This document shows positions 55,789 through 64,000 of a DNA stretch of 64,000 nucleotides, one piece after another. The stretch's first letter is position 1. Each line of letters begins with the position of its first letter. The position numbers were made by a program, and so were the translations under genes. The stretch is from Maratus speciosus (Eukaryota; Arthropoda; Arachnida; Araneae; Salticidae). The stretch is from contig OZ010793.1 of the NCBI GenBank assembly GCA_963932465.1, forward strand, positions 261,017,696 to 261,081,695. Reading direction: 5' to 3'. A model generated the notes under the pieces. It searched no databases, was not told where the DNA came from, and saw only the letters and a program-made list of their open reading frames with translations.

Positions 55789-56295
55789 CAGGGGTGGGGA
55801 ATTTCTAGAAAATCTTACCAGCCAGCCATGGGTGCAAGACCTTCAGTCTCAGGACTGATTTCAGTCTTGGAAATATTTTTGACTAATAATAAATTCTGCT
55901 TTATATACTTATATTATGGCAATTTTATTATCAAGAACTTTTAATCACTTTTTTTATTGTAAGAAATCAATTTTTAACCATAATGCAAGACATAGAAATA
56001 AATCCTCTAGTCTATTTTCACTTGGTTATTCTTAGTACTCTAAAAAGTTTTCAGTCTTGGCTTAGATCTACTTCTTGCACCCATGCAGCCAGCAAAATGC
56101 AACGTACAGTTGGAAATTGTTAAGACAAAATTTTTGCAACTGCAAAAATAGTTGATTACTATTACTGCAATTCATTTTCAAAATAAGTTTTCGGCATATT
56201 TCCATAGTTTGCAGTTTTCGAAGACTACCTAAAAATGCACTCGCCGTGTCAGAATTTTTACTTGCCGGTGGTGAATAAAATGATTTTTTATATAT
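55789..56295 (-). mobile_element. hAT MITE family X, copy 2 (inverted, interrupted)
   Basis: In reverse complement it matches the element at 31,452: blocks AAAATCATTTTATTCACCAC, CTGACACGGCGAGTGCATTT, TTAGGTAGTCTT, AAACTGCA, GGCTGGCTGGTAAGAT and the end CAGGGGTGGGGAAT. A 253-bp insertion splits it (55,830-56,082). The distal end beyond about 56,295 is lost into an AT-rich repeat. Confidence 0.85.
55830..56082. mobile_element. Small TIR element nested in hAT MITE copy 2
   Basis: The ends GGGTGCAAGA and TCTTGCACCC are exact complements, and subterminal words CAGTCTTGG and CAGTCTCAGG recur near both ends. Its removal restores the sequence found in copy 1, which supports insertion. Superfamily unassigned. 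Confidence 0.8.
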
Positions 56296-56299
56296 TTAA

Positions 56300-56913
56300 A
56301 TTTATATATTTAAATAAATTTTAGCATACTGGACAAATTTGAAATTAAATGTATCAAAATGCCTTTAAATTTCCTCAGCATACAAGTTAAGCAACAATAT
56401 TGAATATCAGAAAATTTGAATCTATTAATAAAAATCTAAAGACAATTGGCAGTTTTGGTGGCATATGTTCTTATGAACTATTAATAATTGTACCTTATTG
56501 TTAATTTTATTTAATTTAGAGATATTTTACTCTTTCCTTAAATTTTATAAAATGAAATTTGTCTCATGAGTGACTAATCACATCAGACAATATAAAAAAA
56601 TGGCTAAAAATGTTTTGCAGTAGGCTTCTATGCTTAATGCAGATTCAATTGCTGTCTATTGCAAACAGATAGCAACCTAACTTTTGCATGATCGTCAAAA
56701 GGAAAAAAAAAATTAAATTGTGAGTGAATTCTAAAGTTTTTAATTAACATTGTTTAACATTAACATAAAAGTTAAAAAAAAAAAAATATGTATGTGAAAA
56801 TTCAAGATTGTTCCCATTCATAATAAGCAATTGAAAAATGTCAAGTTTTTAATTTAGTGAAAAACTTACAAAATATTTTTTTAAATCCCTCCAATTATTT
56901 AAGCATGAATTAG

Positions 56914-56964
<51 letters not shown>

Positions 56965-59395
56965 CAGCCAAAATAAATTATATGGATAAAAGAAAGAAAA
57001 GAAAATCATGAATTAATGTAGAATTTATTATTAAAGAATAATTTTGCATACGTTTTCGCCGTTTTATTTTCAATTACTGTTAACTAAATATTAATTATAT
57101 GTCCTTTATATTTTTGTACTTTCTAAGAATGATGTATTTGTAAGATTTTATTGTTTAAAAAATCTTAAAATGCTAATCAATTCTTATTTTATCATAAATA
57201 TTAATCTATTTTATGATTTTAATTATCTTTACTTAAATTAATATTTTTAGAAATACTTCAATTTAAATATTTTATTGCTTACTTATAAAACTATTAGCCT
57301 GTAAACTTAACTTTTTCGTAGATTATAGTCTCATTAATTAAAGTTAGTTTGCTTGAAAAATTTTAATATTATGCAATTTTTAAATTCTTTCAATAAAAAT
57401 CCACTGTCTAAGATTTTATTCAAATTTGATTTAATATAATGCAGAGCATTGAACGGCTAAACATAGCTTTAACTTAATAGAACTCTGAAAGTATAATTTT
57501 TTCTAGGAGTTCTATTATACCATTTTCTATTAATGAAATGTATTTTTTTAGTAATCGTTATTTAGTAATCATATTTTTTTAATTCATGTTTAGTTAATAA
57601 TTATTTTTTTTTAATATTTGCATCGGTTTATTGTCCGAGGGATTCATACTGTATTTCTTTGATTAAAAGGCTAATCTTTTTTAATCTATATATTAGCTGT
57701 GTATTTGTTTTCCATATGTAAGCCAAACAAAAGTTAAATTGTGTGAGGTGCATTTATTATGAAACTCATCAAAAGCAATGATCAAATCATTTTCGCATTC
57801 CGTGTGGCAGAATCATGGCAACAATGTGTCAGAACAGCAAAGATTTCATGCAGAAAGGAAATGGATTTTTTTTTTTTTTTGCGTGGGGGTGGGGGATTCC
57901 TTACAGCAACACAAAGCAGAACATATTTCACTTTTGTAGAACATTAAAAAACGTTGAAGGGGGGTGCATTTTCTTGCACATTTTGGTAAATTTCTGGTCT
58001 CTCTCTCCCCCTCTCCCCCCCCCCACTATCTGCCTTTTCACCCCTTTTCATTAAATTATCCATTTTCTTTTCTCTAGTACAAAAGGTTAAAATCTTTAAA
58101 ACTATTTAAATTTTTGCTGTTCCATTTTTTTTTTTCAATTTTACACTAACAATAAATAAACAATGTAAATTCTGCCCTTCCTTTTTGACGTTGAGTCTAT
58201 TTCTCCTCCCCCCCCTCCCTCTCCCCCGCACATACAATATAAAAACTAAAATGCTATTAAAAAAAAAAAACAAAAAAAAAAAAAAACAAGTAATCAAATT
58301 ATAATTTAAATTATTTGTTTACCAACTATTGCCATATTTCCCACCCCCAGAAGTTTATATTTTTTAAATTGTATTTTTAAATCATTGAAATACAGTATCC
58401 TGTCTTTACAAAGAAAAAATGTATATAATTCTCTGTAATTTTGTAATACAGCCAACTCCTGATTTTGGCAGGTAGTTTTGATTTCACAATCAATGCAATA
58501 GTTTTAATTTCATAGTATATCCATCATTAATTTTTAATCTTGAACTTATGATTTTACATTTTTTTAAAATTTAGTGATTTTTTTTTCTTTTTGTTACAAT
58601 CATGTAATTAAAATTAATTGCATGAATAGAACAAAAAATGCTGATTTTAGGTTTAGTAGTTCTGCACTAAACACTTTATAGTTTCATATTGTGAAGATGG
58701 TATTAAAGAGATGTTTTTGAAGTTTTTGCCTATCATATAATCCCATGTAAAAAGAGTAATCTTATGCCTAGTAGTAGTAGAGTAATCTTATGCCTAAATT
58801 TCCCAATAGGTTACTATTGAGAAATTTAGGCATAACATTACTCATTATCTAATGTATTTATAAAAATTCTGTTTTCATCATCAAAAAGTAAATATTCACT
58901 GCTGTATTGAGTAATCCTTTGTTTAAATTTCAACATAAATTAACATGGGATTTTGTGATTTGTTTCATTAGAGAATTCTCTTAACTGCTGAAGTAAAAAC
59001 CGGGCAAGAATAGTGGCAATTTTCCTCTTCATTGTTATTTTAATGATGCATGGTTATTACAAGTTTGGTACTTTTAATTTTATATATATCATACTTTTAA
59101 AATCTTACTGCATTTTATTAAATAGTCTGTAATACAAAATTACATATTGTTAAGTTTATATATATTTTTTAAATGTTTAAATTTTTCTTTGGGTTTTGGA
59201 TGCTACTCTCTTGTACCAGCTACCCGGTGAAATCTATACCTCAAAATTAAGAGTTGACTGAAGTAGATAATATAGCACCAGTTTGTTATTTATTATAAAC
59301 TTTTCTGCTTACAATAACAAACTGATACTTTGCATTTTATAAAGTCTGTCTTTTTCTTAAGTTTGTATTTTTAATCATGTTAAATGGATCTATAG
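56300..59395. other. Intergenic, no gene seen
   Basis: Contains a T run of about 53 (56,910-56,962), pyrimidine/poly(C) tracts near 58,000-58,024 and 58,206-58,228, and an isolated pogo-type terminus TACAGCCAACTCCTGATTTT at about 58,447 without a partner. A hairpin lies at 58,780-58,843. Confidence 0.45.
58780..58843. repeat. Imperfect 30-bp hairpin
   Basis: The arms GAGTAATCTTATGCCTAAAT...CAATAG and CTATTG...ATTTAGGCATAACATTACTC enclose a loop of four bases (GTTA). Two mismatches. AGAGTAATCTTATGCCTA also occurs just upstream at about 58,753. Confidence 0.9.
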
Positions 59396-59401
59396 TCCAG
59401 T

Positions 59402-60886
59402 AGTAGGGGAGCAAAAAAAGGTCGAATTCGGAATTAATTAGGGGAAAGCTGGAAATTGTTTTAATCCCTTCAGTTTAGGTCTAGAATGAATATGCTATGT
59501 TTTCTCCCTCGTACTCGGTGAGCGTTAGGAAATATGTATAGATTTATAGTAAAAAAACACGTTTTACATTCCATAACAGTATCTCCAAACAGCTAACTCT
59601 GTCAAAAACATTGTCAATACAAATGTTGTAGAGCTTAAAATTCTGAGTAAAATGAGTACCAACACTTAATATTTTTGTTGAACATTTAGGTCACAATTCC
59701 ACTTTAAAGTTTTAGACCTGTGGTCAGGGGGTTGAACTCAGAATTAATTGGGAAAAAACTGGAAATTGTTTTAATCCCTTCAGTTTAGGTCTAAAATGAA
59801 CGTACTGTGTTTTCTTCCTCGTACTTGGGTGAATGTTAGAAAATATGTACATAATTATTTTCAAAAACACTTTTTTTTAAAATTACCTTAACAATATCTC
59901 AAAACAGCTAACTCTATAAAAAACATTGTCAGTACAAATGTTGTAGAGCTTAAAATTCTGAATAAAATGAGTACCATCATCAATATTTTTATTCAACATT
60001 AAGGGCGCAATTCTATTTCAAAATTTTGTCTTTATTGCTAATCAAGAACTTGAAGCCAGGAGAGACCAAGTTAACTTAACAATATCTCAAAACAGCTAAC
60101 TCTATCAAAAACATTGTCAGTACAAAAGTGTAGAGCCTAAAATTCTGAGTAAAATGAGTACCTACACTTAAAATTTTTGTTCAATATTAAGGCCGCAGTT
60201 TTGAGATATTGTTAAGTTAACTTGGTCTCTCCAGGCTTCAAGCTCTTGATTTAAAAAATTTTGAAATAGAATTGCAACCTTAATGTTGAACAAAAATATT
60301 AATGATGGTACTCGTTTTATTCAGAATTTTAAGCTCTACAACATTTGTATTGACAATGCTTTTTATAGAGTTAGCTGTTTTGAGATATTGTTAAGGTCAT
60401 TAAAAAAAAGTGTTTTTCGAAAATAAATATGTACATATTTTCTAACATTCACCCAAGTACAAAGAAGAAAACATTGTACGTTCATTTTAGACTTAAACTG
60501 AAGGGATTAAAACAATTTCCAGTTTTTTCCTAATTAATTCTGAGTTCAACCCCCTGACCACAGGTCTAAAACTTTAAAGTGGAATTGTGACCTAAATGTT
60601 CAACAAAAATATTAAGTGTTGGTACTCATTTTACTTAGAATTTTAAGCTCTACAACATTTGTATTGAGAATGTTTTTGACAGAGTTAGCTGTTTGGAGAT
60701 ACTGTTATGGTATGTAAAAAAAGTGTTTTTTTACTATAAATCGATACATATTTCCTAACGCTCACCGAGTACGAGGGGGAAAACATAGCATATTCATTCT
60801 AGACCTAAACTGAAGGGATTAAAACAACTTCCAGCTTTCCCCTAATTAATTCCGAATTCAACCCCCTAACCACTGTGCTACTAAGT
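59402..60886. mobile_element. 1.5-kb palindromic (foldback) repeat
   Basis: The left arm (59,402-60,092) and right arm (60,199-60,886) are inverted copies with a spacer of about 106 bp. Outer arm sequence GAATTCGGAATTAATTAGGG is found in both. Each arm itself contains two direct copies of a unit of about 300 bp (markers CAGCTAACTCTGTCAAAAAC, GTTGTAGAGCTTAAAATTCT, TTTAATCCCTTCAGTTTAGG). The spacer holds a third partial copy of the unit. No gene. Confidence 0.92.
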
Positions 60887-61354
60887 ATTCATTGTAAATT
60901 GAAATTTAAATTATAAAAAAAATATATATATATTGATTGTTACTACATTGGGACAAACTTTTTAAAAAACCATGTAAAATTAGAAAAGCACACTGTGTTA
61001 CAAAAGAAAGTACATCTTATTTTATCAGGTGCAAAAAAGAAAGTACACTTTGAGATTAGGAGTAAGACGACTGAAAACAGGACAGGAGCTTACTCTCAAA
61101 ATGGTAGCATGTCCTTTTGTGCCTCATGAAATATGACTGGATATTGTGCTTTTTTAAAGGTGTTTTCAAAGAGCTCTTTTCTTTGTATTGAACTTTATAT
61201 TTGGGTCACAGTGTTCTATACTTTGGCTATCACTATTTCTAAATAATAATCTTTGTGGCAGATTTCTTTAACATATGCATTAAAAATCTACCATTAAAAT
61301 TATTCTAGTGTTAGTTAAAATATAGGACGCTGTGACCTTCACTTAACTGGTATA

Positions 61355-62128
61355 CAGTGAAACCTCCTTGTGCGACCACCTCCATTAAGCAAACACCTTT
61401 CTGAACGACAATTTTTTTTATGGAATGAAATTTACTCCCATAAGCTCAATACTAATTTTACCTCCATTCAGAGACCATCCCAGTTGAACTCCCTCCATGA
61501 GCAGCCAATTTCTTTGAAGAAAATGAAATAAATTCTGTTTTTTTCCTGGTCCCTTGAAGATTTTATTAGAAAAATTCATCAAACTTCTAAACTAAGTTTA
61601 GATTTTTTTTATTATTTTTTTTTTTATTGTTATTATTCTGGTAACTTTTAAGTGAATCTCTTTGTGCCTTTTTAGCCAATGAATTTAACTCTGATGACAA
61701 ATTAAGAATGATGGTCAATAAACTTCCTTGCCCTATTCTGTCGGGAAACTCTCAAAGAAATAGATAAATTAATGAAATCGTCATTATTTGTCCCATCCAA
61801 AAAAAAAAAAAAAAGCATTTATTTACTGAACTTCGAAAGGACTTGGAAATAAAAGTTATAAAAGATAAAACCGTAAAATGAAAGCAAACGCCAATGTATT
61901 CATTTTTTAAACTCTGCAGTAATTAACTTATGTAATTAACTATTGTTTTGATACTTAAATTTTCATATTTTTCCCTAATGTAAAAAATAAATTTTAGTAA
62001 CATTAATTGGTACCTTTTTTCAACAATTAAAATCTAGATTTAAACATGACCTTTCATTAAGAGACCACCTCTCAGAGCGACCAATTTTTATTGGAACGGA
62101 ACATGGTCGCTTTAGGGAGGTTTTACTG
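61355..62128. mobile_element. Pogo-type MITE, CAGTGAAACCTCC ends
   Basis: The left end is CAGTGAAACCTCCTTGTGCG and the right end in reverse complement CAGTAAAACCTCCCTAAAGC, with TA flanks (61,353-61,354 and 62,129-62,130). The subterminal word GCGACCA occurs at both ends. Related by terminus to the element at 42,661. Confidence 0.82.
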
Positions 62129-62130
62129 TA

Positions 62131-63340
62131 TATAACTTTTGTTGATAGTTTATTTCTGTCAAATAACTATATTATTTTATAATTTTCTTTCAGCTTTTCA
62201 TGTATTTGTTTTATTTTTTGTGTGTATATGTAATTCAAAATCTTAACTCATTTAAGAAATATAATTATATATATTCCATATGAACAAATATTTTAACTAT
62301 TTTCATGTACAATTTTAAATAGTATTTGATTTCTTTATTAAAGCGAAAGTTTTTCTTTTTTTACTTATTTTTTTATTATTTATCTAAACCCAGTGAATGT
62401 AATTTAAAATAGAAATAAATAAAATAGTCAAAATAATCTAAAGTTTCATTATTTTGTTTGGCTGGTTTTGTTTATTTGAAAAAAGCATGGTATTCTGTCG
62501 TATATATAATTTTATCATACTAATAATTTAGGAAACATTAGTCTTAAAGTCAAGCAAGTGTGATCGTATATTTAATTTTATGGCTAGTACTTCTTTTCAC
62601 CTGAAAATGTGCAATTAGAATTAATTTTTTTTAAAAGCAGGTACTTAATCTCGCTGTAGCTTACATAAGTATGAAAAGCAAAATTTAAATAAAAAAAAGG
62701 TGTATTACCAGTTGGTAGCTTCGTGTCATGATATTGCTGCTACAATGACAAACTTCTGGTAAATTAAAAATAAAATTATAAAATAGATATTAGGGAAAAT
62801 ATTTAGATATTTAGAAAAAAAAGGAGATAGCTGAAACACTAATTTAAATAAAACATAACATTTATGATTTATTATGAAAACTTTGGTTGAAGTTGGGGAG
62901 CATGGTGATAATCCATGCTGGATACATTAAGGGAAGAAAAATCTGCTAATCAGATGCAACTACTGAAGTACAATAAAAAATCGCTGGTCCAGCCACCACT
63001 TTCCATCCAAAACACCAGCTGGCCAGTTGATATACGTGAGTCGCTAAGTAGTGCTAGTGTGCGATAAACTCATTCGGCTAGTAGTCATGCATTGTACACA
63101 ACAACTGATTATTCAAAGAAGAAGTAAGATGTTTGATAAAATGGAAATTACTCTGAAACATCATCAGCATATGAGGAAGAGGAAATGACTTAAAATTAAG
63201 ATCAAGCTGAATGGGGCTGAAAATGTGAAACAAACATATGAAAACTATACATGGGGTATATCAAAATAAAGATAATTAGAAATGCTGAACTATGGGATTG
63301 ATTAATTAAGTAAATAAACAGAAACTTTTGAAAATAAAAA
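62131..63340. other. Intergenic, no gene seen
   Basis: AT-rich. A patch at 62,880-63,180 is less AT-rich but shows no conserved frame or splice-bounded exon. Confidence 0.4.
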
Positions 63341-63349
63341 GGTAGGTAC

Positions 63350-63407
63350 ACAATCAGGTGCTTTATTTTCCATATAAATGTATAAGAGAAATAAAGCACC
63401 TGGTTGT
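63350..63407. repeat. 19-bp hairpin with 20-base loop
   Basis: The arms ACAATCAGGTGCTTTATTT (63,350-63,368) and AAATAAAGCACCTGGTTGT (63,389-63,407) are complementary with one G-T wobble position. Confidence 0.9.
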
Positions 63408-63696
63408 GAACATGTCCCATTGTGATGAAAATCTATTTACCATGTGAGATACACCCAGACAAAGATAAATTTTCGAAGGGAATGATTAAAATTTTACAAA
63501 ATTTAGAGATTGCTAACCACCACCAGGAAATATACTGGGTTACAAAACGACTTTGACAGTAAGTCATAAAAGGTAAAACAATTCAATTACAGCACTATGT
63601 AATGTGACATGTATGTAAAAATTACTTGTATTTAACAGCTTATTCACAAAAGTTACAGGCTTCTTGTACAGGTTGTTGTAGCTGAGAGAGAAAGTA

Positions 63697-63790
63697 CAGT
63701 CTAACCTGGTTTTAAAGATTGCAAAAGGTTCCTTAAAAAATCATCATTAAATCAAGGTTATTGAATCAGAAAGCCCATTAGATAAATTAA
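63697..63790. mobile_element. Solitary pogo-type terminus (truncated)
   Basis: TACAGTCTAACCTGGTTTTA has the form of the other CAGT-starting TA-flanked ends in the window, but no partner end is seen before the poly(A) tract at 63,812. Confidence 0.35.
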
Positions 63791-63842
63791 AGCTGCACAA
63801 AAGTTTATTGTAAAAAAAAAAAAAAAAAAAAAAATGCATTGT

Positions 63843-64000
63843 TAGGGTTTTGTTCATCTGACGAAACCCTATTCGTCTTGCTCCTCTATCTGTCTGTCTG
63901 TCCATCACAGAGCCCGTTCTCAGAAACTATATATGTTGGAGACTCTAAATTGTGCTTATAGCTAAACACCTCATATCAAACGACAAATCCTAAAATTTTG
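63843..64000. mobile_element. Second HINE-like terminus entering a 147-bp array, inverted
   Basis: AGGGTTT and AAACCCT pair as a perfect 7-bp stem, followed by ATCTGTCTGTCTGTCCATCA (a GTCY microsatellite) and GAGCCCGTTCTCAGAAACTA. Then comes array-type sequence (CTTATAGCTAAACACCTCAT, ACGACAAATC). The order is the reverse complement of 1,560-1,720. The array continues beyond the window. Confidence 0.8.

Noticed and set aside
62890..63190. Possible exon of a neighbouring gene
   Set aside because: Less AT-rich than its surroundings, but no long frame, conserved motif or convincing splice pair.
1..64000. CRISPR arrays, operons, bacterial promoters or phage-like systems
   Set aside because: The window is clearly eukaryotic nuclear DNA. 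The 31-bp arrays have no unique spacers, so they are minisatellites.

Overview
This is an AT-rich animal genome window. It carries one recognisable host gene, the 3' part of a Myb family transcription factor gene (A-, B- and c-Myb / Drosophila Myb group), on the + strand. Eight exons spanning about 12.34-51.82 kb join in frame across GT-AG introns of about 0.9-9.6 kb and give roughly 347 C-terminal residues. Three blocks match the conserved C-terminal half of Myb: FSPSQFLN plus LTSTPKS, HTPTPLK, and the final block YGRTCDQLELTERARQW. The R1-R2-R3 DNA-binding exons are not seen and should lie upstream of the window. Long AT-rich introns, the mix of transposon families, and frequent poly(C)/poly(G) and poly(A) tracts suggest an invertebrate, probably an arthropod and possibly an arachnid. 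The lineage is a guess.

Layout. 1-1.72 kb: end of a 147-bp tandem array joined to a Helentron/HINE-like terminus, a second copy of which enters in inverted orientation at 63.84-64 kb. 2.98-8.19 kb: a composite hAT-like element with an 8-bp target-site duplication and several nested repeats. 8.75-10.30 kb: a dead Tc1 element. 10.88-11.66 kb: a hAT MITE with perfect 8-bp TSD. 12.3-12.7 kb: exon A. The first intron in view (12.7-22.3 kb) holds a deleted mariner, another TIR element and a 2.3-kb foldback element. The next introns hold a second core-deleted mariner, a 979-bp non-autonomous Helitron 41 bp after exon C, a broken Tigger/pogo element with a nested MULE-like insert, a hAT MITE, Penelope-like (PLE) fragments with a GIY-YIG domain and a hammerhead-like motif, a 3-kb hAT element, several pogo-type MITEs, a Tigger remnant with a PIP-box-like tail, and two copies of a tRNA-derived SINE on either side of exon G.

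After the stop codon at 51,817 comes a probable 3' UTR containing an old tandem duplication, then about 10 kb with no detectable genes. That stretch holds MITEs, perfect hairpins and a 1.5-kb palindrome at 59.4-60.9 kb.

All transposase or retroelement reading frames seen are broken, so nothing here looks autonomously mobile. The clearest candidates for new biology are the 147-bp array on a HINE-like end, three dispersed arrays of the same 31-bp unit lying in the Myb transcript direction, the PLE hammerhead candidates, and the long foldback structures. Exon boundaries and element ends were read by eye and have not been tested against transcripts or databases.
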